Assembly (NCBI RefSeq): GCF_009299835.1
Contig: NZ_VKCZ01000019.1
Location: 310,001-374,000, forward strand
DNA from: Microlunatus speluncae
GTDB taxonomy: Bacteria > Actinomycetota > Actinomycetes > Propionibacteriales > Propionibacteriaceae
DNA: 64,000 bases
Direction of reading: 5' to 3'
The notes below the pieces were generated by a model that saw only the letters and a list, made by a program, of their open reading frames with translations, had not been told where the DNA came from and did no database searches. The position numbers and the translations under genes are program-made. Positions within the stretch are counted from its first letter, which is position 1; the number at the start of each line of letters is the position of its first letter. Of this stretch, positions 17,487 to 26,039 are shown piece after piece.

Positions 17487-18977
17487 ATGTCGTCGGTACG
17501 GAACGAAGTCGAGCAGGTGCGGCGGCTGCGGAGCCAGTTGGTGGCCGGTGATCTCAGCCGGCGCGGGTTCCTGACCGCGGCCATGGGACTGTCCTCGGCC
17601 GCCCTGCTGACGGCCTGCGGCGGCGGACTGACCCAGCAGCAACCGGGCGGCGGCACCTCCGAGCGCAGCGGCGACCCGAATGTCGTGCCGCTCTACACCG
17701 TGGAGAACGATCCGGCCACGCTCGCCTTCTACAACATGGTGATCGCGAAGTTCGAGAAAGATCATCCGGGCAAGACGGTCAAGGTCACGGTCTATGCCGA
17801 CGCCAACCAGCTGCAGTATCTGACCACGGCATTCCAGAACAAGACCGACGTCGGCATCTTCTCGCCGACGGTGAGCACCTTCGCCGACTTCCAGCAGGCC
17901 GGTCACCTGGCCGAGCTGGACGATCTGGTCACCGAGATCGGCAAGGACGACTTCCTGCCCGGCACCCGGATCGTGATCGGCGGCCACGACTACGGCATCC
18001 CGCTGCAGTCCAACTCGTCGCTGGCCTACTACCGCAAGGACCTGCTGGACGCCGCCGGGCTGTCCGTGCCGACCTCCTACGACGAGTACCTGAACGCCGT
18101 GAAAACCCTGCACACCAAGGGAGATCGGGTCGGCATCGCGATGGCCGTCGGCGCCACCGCGCAGCTGCCGCTGCAGTTCTTCGCGCCGTACATCTATCAG
18201 TCCGGCTGGGACTACTTCGACACCGACGGCAACCTGACCTTCGACCAGCCCGAGGTGCTGGACGCGGTGCGGCGGTTCGCCGAGATCATGAAATACACCC
18301 GGAAGTCGTTCTACAACGCGGCCTACGGCGACATCGTCACGACCTACAGTGCCGGCCAGGCGGCCTTCGCCACCTTCCCCGGCCGGCTCGGCGTGACCAT
18401 CGACCAGCGGGCCAAGGAGGTCGCGGAGAACACCGGCGTGATGCCGATCCCGGCCGGCCCGTTCATGACCGGACAGCTGCACTTCGGCTCCGGTCAGCAG
18501 TACGGTCTGTATTCGCGGACCTCGGATCCGGATCTGGCCAAGGATTTCCTGCGCCGGCTCACCACCGGCGAGGATGCGCTGGCCTTCGCGCTGACCGTGC
18601 CCGGGCACCTGCTGCCGTCGCTGAAGAGCGTGCAGCAGCTGATGCGGGACAAGATCGAATCCGCGACCGACGGCTATCTGGCCCAGCACAAGGACTGGCT
18701 GACCACCTTCATCAGCCAGGTGCCGAGCGCGATGACCTCGTCGGTGTCGATGGGCGCGGTGTCCGGCCAGAAGTTCGACGGCAAGATCTTGAACATCTGC
18801 CCGTGGGCGCCGGACGTGTGGTCGTCGCCGCCGATCGACGGCACCATGTTCCAGGACATCCTGCTGAAGGGTGAGACCCCGGACGCGGCGTGGCAGAAGG
18901 CGGCGAAGCTGATGGGCGAGAAGGCCGCGGCCTGGAAGTCGAAGAACCCGGACTGGAAGCCCGAGGTGACCAAATAG
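17487..18977 (+). CDS. Extracellular solute-binding lipoprotein (SBP family 1, Tat)
   Basis: 496-residue binding protein, longer than most family 1 members. Twin-arginine signal LSRRGFLTA (R25 R26) and lipobox LTAC with Cys44. The mature region includes NDPATLAFYNMVIAKFEKDHPGK and a DYGIPLQSNSSLAYYRKDLL segment typical of sugar binders. Of two in-frame ATGs (17481, 17487) the second has AAAGGA at proper distance. It is followed by two permeases with overlapping genes. The ligand could be a sugar or an opine-type conjugate. Confidence 0.92.
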   Translation: MSSVRNEVEQVRRLRSQLVAGDLSRRGFLTAAMGLSSAALLTACGGGLTQQQPGGGTSERSGDPNVVPLYTVENDPATLAFYNMVIAKFEKDHPGKTVKVTVYADANQLQYLTTAFQNKTDVGIFSPTVSTFADFQQAGHLAELDDLVTEIGKDDFLPGTRIVIGGHDYGIPLQSNSSLAYYRKDLLDAAGLSVPTSYDEYLNAVKTLHTKGDRVGIAMAVGATAQLPLQFFAPYIYQSGWDYFDTDGNLTFDQPEVLDAVRRFAEIMKYTRKSFYNAAYGDIVTTYSAGQAAFATFPGRLGVTIDQRAKEVAENTGVMPIPAGPFMTGQLHFGSGQQYGLYSRTSDPDLAKDFLRRLTTGEDALAFALTVPGHLLPSLKSVQQLMRDKIESATDGYLAQHKDWLTTFISQVPSAMTSSVSMGAVSGQKFDGKILNICPWAPDVWSSPPIDGTMFQDILLKGETPDAAWQKAAKLMGEKAAAWKSKNPDWKPEVTK

Positions 18978-19822
18978 TGGCGGCCGGCCGCCGGGGGATG
19001 CGGCCGGTCCGGGTGGTGCAGTACCTGCTGTTGATCATGGTGTTGGTGATCTCCGCCGGTCCACTGCTCTGGGTGCTGGTGAACGCGATCCGGCCCGACT
19101 CCGAGATCATCGCCTATCCGCCGACGGTGCTGCCGGGGGCGGTCACCGGTGATCATTTCGTGGCACTGTTCACCCTGTACGACTTCGGCACCTACCTGCT
19201 CAACAGCCTGGTGATCGCCGGCACGGCGACCGCCGGCGCCCTGGTCTTCGGCACCCTGGCCGCCTACGCGATGGCCCGGTTCGACTTCCGGCTGGTCCGG
19301 GTGCTCGGCGAGCTGTCCCTGGTCGCGTACCTGATCCCGCCGATCCTGGTCCTGGTGCCGGTGACCCAGATCCTGTTCGGCTCCGGACTGGGGGACAACC
19401 GGGTTGCGCTGGCCGTGCTCTACACCGCAACCCTGCTGCCGTTCGCGCTGTGGATCCTGCGGTCCTATTTCACCGGGGTCGCGGTGGACATCGAGGAGGC
19501 GGCGATGATCGATCGGTGCACCCGGTTCGGCGCGTTCCTCCGGGTGGTGCTGCCGCAGGCCGTGCCCGGATTGATCAGCACCGGGATCTTCACCTTCAAC
19601 GCGGCCTGGAGTGAATACCTGTTCGCCTCGACGCTGATGACCACCAACTCCAAGCTGCCGGCGAACGCCGCGATCTTCCTGCTGATGGGCAACATGGGCA
19701 CCGAGTCCTGGGGGCTGCTGATGGCGGCGGCGCTGACCATCGTCGCGCCGGTGGTGATCTTGTTCGTGCTGGCCCAGCGCTGGCTGATCTCCGGGATCGG
19801 CGAGGGGGCGGTGCGCGGATGA
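18977..19822 (+). CDS. Carbohydrate ABC transporter permease, MalG type
   Basis: 281-residue membrane permease with six hydrophobic segments and EAA loop DIEEAAMIDRCTRFGAFLRVVLP. Starts at a GTG overlapping the TAG of the binding protein (TAGTG), with GAGGTGA eight bases upstream. The order MalG then MalF is reversed relative to the other importers in this window. Confidence 0.92.
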   Translation: MAAGRRGMRPVRVVQYLLLIMVLVISAGPLLWVLVNAIRPDSEIIAYPPTVLPGAVTGDHFVALFTLYDFGTYLLNSLVIAGTATAGALVFGTLAAYAMARFDFRLVRVLGELSLVAYLIPPILVLVPVTQILFGSGLGDNRVALAVLYTATLLPFALWILRSYFTGVAVDIEEAAMIDRCTRFGAFLRVVLPQAVPGLISTGIFTFNAAWSEYLFASTLMTTNSKLPANAAIFLLMGNMGTESWGLLMAAALTIVAPVVILFVLAQRWLISGIGEGAVRG

Positions 19823-20775
19823 GCAACGCCTACGTCAGCTCCCGGGACAAGGCGCGGACCGAGGGACACGGTCCGCGGAAGCCGCGCCGGTCCGGGCTCA
19901 CCGACCGGCAGCTCGCCGCCGCGATGGCGGCCCCCGCGGCGGTGTTGATCATCGTCTTCGCCTTCTATCCGTTCGCGATGGCGGTCTGGAACTCGTTCAA
20001 CGACGTCGACTACAGCACGGGCGTCGCGACCTGGTCCGGCCTGGCCAATTACGTCGCGATCTTCTCCCAGCCGGAGACGCTGGGTTCGATCGCCCGGAGC
20101 GCGGTGTGGACGTTCGCCAACCTGGTGCTGCAGGTGCTGCTCGGTGTCGGGGTGGCGCTGCTGCTCAACGCCGGGCTCCGGTTCCAGAGCGTGGCCCGCG
20201 GGCTGGTGCTGTTCCCGTACATGGTGCCGGCGATCGTGGTCGCGCTGATCTTCCGGTTCATGTTCAACGACGTGACCGGCCTGATCAACTACCTGCTGCA
20301 GACGATCGGCCTGATCGACGCGCCCGCGTCCTGGCTGAGTGACCCGGCGACGCTGCTCGGCACGATCATCGTGGTCAACGTCTGGAAGTACACGCCGTTC
20401 TTCGTGATCATCGTGCTGGCCCGGCTGCAGACCGTTCCGAAGGAGCTGTACGAGGCGGTGTCGGTCGACGGCGGCGGCGCCCGGCACCGGTTCAGCACGG
20501 TGACCGTGCCGGCGATCGTGCCGGTGCTGCTGGCCGGGGCGTTGCTGCGGACGATCTGGACCGCGTACGACTTCGACCTGCCGTTCCTGTTGTCCAACGG
20601 GGGCGGGCCCGATCGCGCCGCCGTGACCGTACCGCTGGAGATCCGGTCGCTGGCCTTCGAGTCGCAGAGCATCGGGCAGGCCTCCGCCCTGGCGGTCTGT
20701 ACAGCGATCCTGCTGACCGGGGCCGCCTACTTCTATCTGCGTGGCTTCCGCCGGGCGGAACGGGCGACCGGGTGA
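19819..20775 (+). CDS. Sugar ABC transporter permease, MalF type
   Basis: 318-residue membrane permease. A basic N-terminal tail (about 35 residues) precedes the first helix; EAA loop at ELYEAVSVDGGGARHRFSTVTVP. Coupled by ATGA overlap to the MalG-type gene and by a GTGA overlap to the FAD protein. No ATPase gene in the operon. Confidence 0.92.
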   Translation: MSNAYVSSRDKARTEGHGPRKPRRSGLTDRQLAAAMAAPAAVLIIVFAFYPFAMAVWNSFNDVDYSTGVATWSGLANYVAIFSQPETLGSIARSAVWTFANLVLQVLLGVGVALLLNAGLRFQSVARGLVLFPYMVPAIVVALIFRFMFNDVTGLINYLLQTIGLIDAPASWLSDPATLLGTIIVVNVWKYTPFFVIIVLARLQTVPKELYEAVSVDGGGARHRFSTVTVPAIVPVLLAGALLRTIWTAYDFDLPFLLSNGGGPDRAAVTVPLEIRSLAFESQSIGQASALAVCTAILLTGAAYFYLRGFRRAERATG

Positions 20776-22667
20776 CCGCGGCCGATGGCGCCGCGGAGAT
20801 CGTGATCATCGGCGCCGGGCCGCGCGGCTGCTCGCTGCTGGAGCGACTGATCGCCAACGCCGAGCTGGCCGGCGGCCGGGCGGTGATCATCCACCTGGTC
20901 GATCCGGCGCCGGTCGGCGGCCGGGTCTGGCGGCCGGACCAGCCCGGGCACCTGCTGATGAACACGCTCTGCGCCGACGCCACCCACTTCACCGACGACA
21001 GCGTGACCTGCGCGGGCCCGATCGTGCCCGGGCCGACGCTGTACGACTGGTGCCGGTGGGTGACGGCCGGCGAGGTCGCCCTCGACGATGCCGAGCTGAT
21101 CGCGATGGCAGAGGAGATGCGGCCGCACTCACATCCGCCGCGGCGATTGCTCGGCGCCTATCTGGATTGGTGCTTCCGCACCGATCTGGGCCGGCTGCCC
21201 CCGACCATGCGGGTGGTCGAGCACCGGCAGACCGCGGTCGGCTGCCGGCCCGAGGCCGACCGGCTCCGGGTCACCCTGGCCGACGGGGCCGACCTGACCG
21301 CCGACGCCGTGCTGATCGCGACCGGTCACGCCGACCTCGCACCCGGTGCCGCCGAACGGAGCCGGATCGCCACCGCCCGTGATCATGATCGTTTCTACGG
21401 CCGGCCGGCCAATCCGATCGACCAGGACCTCTCGGCGATCGCCGCCGGCCGGCCGGTGATCATGCGCGGGCTGGGAATGAACTTCTTCGACTACGTCTCG
21501 CTGCTGACCGAGGGTCGCGGCGGTCGGTTCGAGGAGACGGATGCCGGGCTGGTCTATCGGCCGAGTGGGGCGGAGCCGACCATGGTGGTCGGATCCGGCC
21601 GCGGCACCCCGTACCGTGCCAAGGCGGTCTTCGGCACCATGACCCCGAGGTTCCCGCCCAGCTTCCTGACCGCCGAGGTGATCGAGCGGCTGCATCGCCG
21701 CGGGATGATCGACTTCACCACCGAGCTCTGGCCGTTGATCGCCAAGGACACCCTGGCCGTCTACTACGAGACCCTGGCCAGGGTCCGGCCGGAGGCCTTC
21801 GCGGCGGACCCGGAGTTGATCATGAAGGCGCTGCGGGAGTGCGACTGGGGCGGCGCCGAGTTGGCCGCGGCGATCGAGTCCGTGGTGCCGGAGCCGGCCC
21901 AGCGGGCCGACCTGGCGGCCTGGGACCGGCCGCTGGCCGGCCGCCGGTTCGACTCCCCGGCGGCGTTGCACGCGTGGTGGCTGGCTGATCTCCGCCGGGA
22001 CCTGGCCGAGGCGGCCCGCGGTCTGGACAGCCCGCTCAAGTGCGCCTCGGTGATGCTCGGTCAGGGCCGGACCTCGCTGCGCACGCTGGTCCGCTACGGC
22101 GGGCTGCTCGGCCATTCCTACGACGCCGCGGTGGACCGCTGGTACAAGGGCTTCGCCGGATCCCTGGCCAGCGGACCGCCGGCGCGCCGGATCGCCGAAC
22201 TGATTGCGCTGACCGAGGCCGGCCTGGTCCGCCCGATCGGGCCCGAACTGACGGTGACCGAGAGCGACCGCGGCTTCGTCGCCGCCTCCGGTCAGGTCGC
22301 CGGCAGTGAGGTCATCGCAGCCGCTTTCCTGGAGTGCTACCTGCCCGCGCCCGACCTGCGCCGCACCGCCGACCCGCTGCTCGCCGGTCTGCGTCACGCC
22401 GGCCTGGCCCGCCCCTACCGGATCCCCGATCACACCGGGGATCCGGAGCCGGGCGCGTTCGAGTCCGGCGCGGTCGAGGTCGGCCTGGAACCGTACCGGC
22501 TGGTCGGCACCGACGGCAGCGAACACCCCCGGATCTTCGCCGTCGGCGTCCCCCTCGAAGGCCTGCACTTCGGCACCCAATTGGGCCCCCTGGCCGGCAC
22601 CAACTCCCGCTTCCTCCGCGAGACCGACGCCGTCGCCCGCGCCGCCCTCGAACTCCTCCACCTCTGA
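20772..22667 (+). CDS. FAD/NAD(P)-binding protein (NAD_binding_9 type)
   Basis: 631-residue cytoplasmic flavoprotein candidate. An N-terminal dinucleotide fold IVIIGAGPRGCSLLERL (about residues 9-25) is followed by RVWRPDQPGHLLMNTLC and, further on, VLIATGHADLAPG, all typical of the FAD-NAD(P)-binding domain family that includes lysine/ornithine monooxygenase-like proteins. The remaining 400 residues are family-specific. GTG start overlaps the permease stop, tying it to uptake of the transported compound. With the opine-dehydrogenase-like gene it suggests oxidative breakdown of an imported amine or imine. Reaction unknown. Confidence 0.8.
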   Translation: MTAADGAAEIVIIGAGPRGCSLLERLIANAELAGGRAVIIHLVDPAPVGGRVWRPDQPGHLLMNTLCADATHFTDDSVTCAGPIVPGPTLYDWCRWVTAGEVALDDAELIAMAEEMRPHSHPPRRLLGAYLDWCFRTDLGRLPPTMRVVEHRQTAVGCRPEADRLRVTLADGADLTADAVLIATGHADLAPGAAERSRIATARDHDRFYGRPANPIDQDLSAIAAGRPVIMRGLGMNFFDYVSLLTEGRGGRFEETDAGLVYRPSGAEPTMVVGSGRGTPYRAKAVFGTMTPRFPPSFLTAEVIERLHRRGMIDFTTELWPLIAKDTLAVYYETLARVRPEAFAADPELIMKALRECDWGGAELAAAIESVVPEPAQRADLAAWDRPLAGRRFDSPAALHAWWLADLRRDLAEAARGLDSPLKCASVMLGQGRTSLRTLVRYGGLLGHSYDAAVDRWYKGFAGSLASGPPARRIAELIALTEAGLVRPIGPELTVTESDRGFVAASGQVAGSEVIAAAFLECYLPAPDLRRTADPLLAGLRHAGLARPYRIPDHTGDPEPGAFESGAVEVGLEPYRLVGTDGSEHPRIFAVGVPLEGLHFGTQLGPLAGTNSRFLRETDAVARAALELLHL

Positions 22668-22714
22668 CCCCCGACCCACCCCTGAGGCCCCCGAGCCCGC
22701 GCCGAGCCCTTCCG

Positions 22715-22840
22715 CCGACCCGTCAGATCCGCTACGACACGCCGCGAAAACGCCCGCGGATCTGACGGGTCGGCAGAATTCCGGTGACCCGTCAGATCCG
22801 CGGGCATTCTGGCGGCGTGTCGCAGCGGATCTGACGGGTC
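22715..22840. terminator. Nested four-arm inverted repeat between convergent genes
   Basis: Two units, each an inverted repeat: CCGACCCGTCAGATCCGC (22715-22732) pairs with 22756-22773, and GACCCGTCAGATCCGC (22786-22801) pairs with 22825-22840. The two units are themselves near-identical reverse complements, including the interior GCGACACGCCGC-like stretch. The region can fold as two hairpins or one long stem. It separates two convergent genes, so bidirectional termination is likely. Confidence 0.85.
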
Positions 22841-22859
22841 GAGCTTCGGTGTGGGCGGG

Positions 22860-23468
22860 TCAGCGGGTCTGGAGGAGTTCCTTCATGGTGGTGATCTCGG
22901 CCTGCTGGGTGTCGATGATCGTCTGGGCCAGCTCGCGGGCGGCCGGGTTGCGGCCCTGCTTGAGCTCGGTCTCGCCCATCCCGACCGCGCCCTCGTGATG
23001 GGCGATCATCAGCGTCAGGAACAGGCGTTCCGCCGCGGCGGTGTCGCTGGCGCGGATCCGTTCCAGGTCGGCCGCGGTGGCCATGCCGCCGTCGGACTCG
23101 CCATGACCCTGGTGGCCCGACGGGGTGGCCGGGCGGCCCCAGTCGGCGAGCCAGGACGTCATCGTGTCGATCTCCGGCTGCTGCGCGGCCTTGATCGCCC
23201 GGGCAAGGGTGACCAGCTCCGGATCGACGGAATCCTTGGCCAGCAACAGGTCGCTCAGCTCGATCGCCTGCTGGTGGTGCGGGATCATCCCCTGGGTGAA
23301 CGCCACGTCGGCGTCGTTGACGTCGCCGGCGGCCGGCGCGGCCGGGCTCGAGGCGTGGTGGGCCGGCGGGGGAGCGGCCGGAGCGCAGCCGGCCAGGCCG
23401 CCGAGGAGTCCGGCGGCGAGCAGGGCGACAGTGGGCAGGGCGACAGTGGGCAGGGTGAACGTGTTCAT
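22860..23468 (-). CDS. DUF305 lipoprotein (ferritin-like, metal-associated)
   Basis: 202-residue secreted lipoprotein with lipobox LAGC near residue 28, an Ala/Pro/His-rich linker, and two copies of the DUF305 four-helix signature: FTQGMIPHHQQAIELSD and LMIAHHEGAVGMGETEL. His/Met pairs suggest metal, often copper, binding. I choose ATG 23468, with AAGGA correctly spaced upstream, over ATG 23513. Same strand as the DUF6153-like gene, from which it is separated by the 168-bp inverted-repeat element. Confidence 0.9.
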   Translation of the reverse strand: MNTFTLPTVALPTVALLAAGLLGGLAGCAPAAPPPAHHASSPAAPAAGDVNDADVAFTQGMIPHHQQAIELSDLLLAKDSVDPELVTLARAIKAAQQPEIDTMTSWLADWGRPATPSGHQGHGESDGGMATAADLERIRASDTAAAERLFLTLMIAHHEGAVGMGETELKQGRNPAARELAQTIIDTQQAEITTMKELLQTR

Positions 23469-23539
23469 GATCGAATTCCTTCTCTGGTACGGAAACGGCG
23501 CGGGAATGATCACCGGCGCCGGATGACGGTGCTGAGGTC

Positions 23540-23707
23540 CTAGGAGGGTGGTGTCAAACGGTGCCCGCAGCGAGCGGCACCCAGGCGCGCGCTGGACTGC
23601 GTTGTCGTCGGCGTCCGTAGGACACCGCTACGACCTTCTCCTCCGCCTTGCCCAGCACGCACCTGGGCACCGCTCGCTACGACCACCGTTCAACACCACC
23701 CTCCTAG
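23540..23707. mobile_element. MITE-like 168-bp inverted-repeat element
   Basis: Outer arms 23540-23563 (CTAGGAGGGTGGTGTCAAAC start) and 23684-23707 pair at 22 of 24 positions. Inner arms 23569-23595 and 23652-23678 pair at 23 of 27. No open frame of note is inside. Size and nested arms fit a non-autonomous miniature transposable element or a large REP-type element. No target-site duplication is obvious. Confidence 0.7.
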
Positions 23708-23714
23708 TCCCGGA

Positions 23715-24092
23715 TCAGGTGCGACTGATGGAGAGTTCGATCAACGACAACGCGGTACGGAAGCGGACCGCGGGTGGCGCGAGCCGAGGCAGCGGCCGGG
23801 TCAGGCCGGGCGGCGCCAGCCGCCAACCGGGCCGGATCAGCGCGGCCGCGACCAGCAGCAGGGTCAAGATCAGCAGACAGGTGGCCAGCGCCATCTCGTG
23901 CCCCGCGCAGTCGGCGCAGCCCTGGTCGTCGGCCGGGGCGTGATCACCGGCCGCACCGTGCAGCGCCGTCATGGCCGCCGGGTCGGCCGGCTGCCCGGTG
24001 GCGACCCGGTGCTCGCTGGACAGCTGATGCATCGCGATCAGGCCGAGCACGACCAAGATCACCGCGACGAGGCGCCGACTCAGCCGATCCAT
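23715..24092 (-). CDS. Small membrane protein, DUF6153-like, with His/Cys cluster
   Basis: 125-residue protein with two hydrophobic segments (RLVAVILVVLGLIAMHQL near the N-terminus and a second in LATCLLILTLLLVAAALI) enclosing an extracytoplasmic loop rich in His, Asp and Cys (HGAAGDHAPADD, CADCAGHEM). That pattern resembles DUF6153 proteins, often found next to DUF305 genes, as here. Metal handling is inferred. ATG 24092 chosen because it begins right before the first membrane segment. Confidence 0.65.
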   Translation of the reverse strand: MDRLSRRLVAVILVVLGLIAMHQLSSEHRVATGQPADPAAMTALHGAAGDHAPADDQGCADCAGHEMALATCLLILTLLLVAAALIRPGWRLAPPGLTRPLPRLAPPAVRFRTALSLIELSISRT

Positions 24093-24222
24093 CGGTCCAT
24101 GGTAGGGGCCTTCAATCGGCCGAGCCCGTCGGCACCGGCGCGATCGGCCACGCCGAGGCCGGGTCCACGGCCACCGCGACACACCGGGATCGCGGATGCC
24201 GAGGCGCCGCGACGTCGCGGTC

Positions 24223-24237
24223 TAGGGTCGGGGCATG
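24223..24237 (+). promoter_or_regulatory. Leaderless promoter of sugar importer operon
   Basis: TAGGGT (24223-24228) lies six bases before ATG 24235 and no Shine-Dalgarno sequence is visible, indicating a leaderless start. No clear -35 or operator is seen. Confidence 0.4.
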
Positions 24238-25161
24238 GCCGACGCGGGAGTTGGCCCGATCGCTGCGAGCCCGGCGCACCGATCGAGGCTGCGGGAGAAC
24301 CTGGCGGCATTCGCCTACCTGATTCCGGCGCTGTTCGTGTTCGTCGCGTTCTTCTTCATCCCGCTCGGCCGCTCGATCTATCTATCCTTCACGCGGAGCG
24401 ACATCTTCGGTCGGCCGACCGGGCTGATCGGCTTCGCGCACTATGCCAATGCGTTCACCAATCCCGAGTTCGGCCGGATCCTGTTGACCACCCTCGGCTT
24501 CGTCCTGCTGACGGTGATCCCGAGCATGGCGCTCGGGCTGCTGTTGGCGCTGCTGCTGCAGGACAGGATCCGCGCGATCCGGCTGTTCCGGACCGCATTC
24601 GCGCTGCCGTTCGCGTTCTCGGTGGCCACCGCGGCCGTGTTGTTCGGGGTGATGTTCAACCCGGCCACCGGCGTCCTCAACGGGATGCTGTCGATGATCA
24701 ACATCGCGCCGGTCGGATGGCTGACCGATCCGCGGGTCGCGTTGATCTCGGTCGCGATCACCTCGATCTGGATGCAGCTCGGCTACAACCTGCTGGTGCT
24801 GTCGGCCGGCCTCGGCGCGGTGCCGGACGACGTGCTCGAGGCGGCCCGGCTGGACGGCGCCCACGGACTGCGGCTGCAGTTCGGCGTGATCATGCCGTTG
24901 ATCAGCCCGCAGCTGTTCTTCCTCGCGGTGACCGGCACCATCCAGGCGCTGCAGAGCTTCGGCCAGATCCACATCCTGACCCGCGGCGGCCCGGACCGGT
25001 CCACCACCACGCTGGTGTACTCGATCTACGACGTCGCATTCGCCAACAACAACTCGAACTTCGGCTACGGCTCGGCGCAGGCGATCGTGCTGTTGATCGT
25101 CGTGCTGGCGATCACCGCCTTCCAGTTCGGGGTGCTGGAGCGGAAGGTGTACTACAGCTGA
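24235..25161 (+). CDS. Sugar ABC transporter permease, MalF type
   Basis: 308-residue membrane permease, six hydrophobic segments, EAA loop DVLEAARLDGAHGLRLQFGVIMP. First gene of a three-gene importer operon (MalF, MalG, binding protein) with no regulator and no ATPase. Its TGA overlaps the next ATG. Confidence 0.93.
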   Translation: MADAGVGPIAASPAHRSRLRENLAAFAYLIPALFVFVAFFFIPLGRSIYLSFTRSDIFGRPTGLIGFAHYANAFTNPEFGRILLTTLGFVLLTVIPSMALGLLLALLLQDRIRAIRLFRTAFALPFAFSVATAAVLFGVMFNPATGVLNGMLSMINIAPVGWLTDPRVALISVAITSIWMQLGYNLLVLSAGLGAVPDDVLEAARLDGAHGLRLQFGVIMPLISPQLFFLAVTGTIQALQSFGQIHILTRGGPDRSTTTLVYSIYDVAFANNNSNFGYGSAQAIVLLIVVLAITAFQFGVLERKVYYS

Positions 25162-26039
25162 TGGCCATCGCCACGGTCGAACCGACCAAGACCCAGCCCC
25201 GGCAGCGCCGCGGCGGGCTGAAGACCGCCCGCGCCGGGGTCGGCACCTACCTCGCGCTCGGGCTGCTCTTCCTGATCTTGTTGTTCCCGGTCTACTACGT
25301 GATCATCGGCAGCTTCATGTCGCCGGCGGACATCAACACGTTCCCGCCGAAGCTGTGGCCGGTCAGCGGGTTCACGCCGCAGAACTACGCCTCGGCGCTG
25401 GACGTGATCCCGCTGCTCCAGCAGTACGGCAACTCCTTCGCCGTCGCCGCCCTGGTCGTGCTCGGTCAGTTGATCACCAGCATCGCGGCGGCGTACACCC
25501 TGGTCTTCCTGAAGCTGCGGGCCCGCCGGTTCTGGTTCTTCCTGCTGCTCAGCACGATGATGATCCCCTGGGAGGCGATCATCATCCCGAACTACCTGGC
25601 GATGGCCGAGCTCGGGCTGGTCAACACGGTCTGGGCGCTGGCGCTGCCGTACCTGGCGGCGGGCTTCGGAGTTTTCCTGGTCCGGCAGGCGTTCCTGGCC
25701 TTTCCGATGGAGCTGCGGGACGCGGCCAAGGTGGACGGGGTGAGCGATTTCGGCTTCCTCTGGCGGATCGTCATCCCGCTGACCCGGCCGACCCTGGCCG
25801 CACTCGGCGTGTGGTCCTTCCTGTCCGCGTGGAACATGTATTTCTGGCCGTTGTTGATCACCCAGGCGCCGGAGAACCAGACCATTCAGATCGGCATCAC
25901 CCAGCTGCAGTCGGTCGACGCCGGCGATCCGGGCATGGTGCTGGCCGGGGTGGTGCTGGCGCTGATCCCGACGCTGATCCTGGTGCTGTTCGGCCAGCGG
26001 TTCATCGTCCGCGGCCTGACCGCCGGAGCGGGGAAGTGA
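25161..26039 (+). CDS. Carbohydrate ABC transporter permease, MalG type
   Basis: 292-residue membrane permease. A 25-residue basic cytoplasmic tail precedes helix 1; EAA loop at ELRDAAKVDGVSDFGFLWRIVIP. Start and stop both overlap the adjacent genes (TGATG), showing tight translational coupling. Confidence 0.93.
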   Translation: MAIATVEPTKTQPRQRRGGLKTARAGVGTYLALGLLFLILLFPVYYVIIGSFMSPADINTFPPKLWPVSGFTPQNYASALDVIPLLQQYGNSFAVAALVVLGQLITSIAAAYTLVFLKLRARRFWFFLLLSTMMIPWEAIIIPNYLAMAELGLVNTVWALALPYLAAGFGVFLVRQAFLAFPMELRDAAKVDGVSDFGFLWRIVIPLTRPTLAALGVWSFLSAWNMYFWPLLITQAPENQTIQIGITQLQSVDAGDPGMVLAGVVLALIPTLILVLFGQRFIVRGLTAGAGK

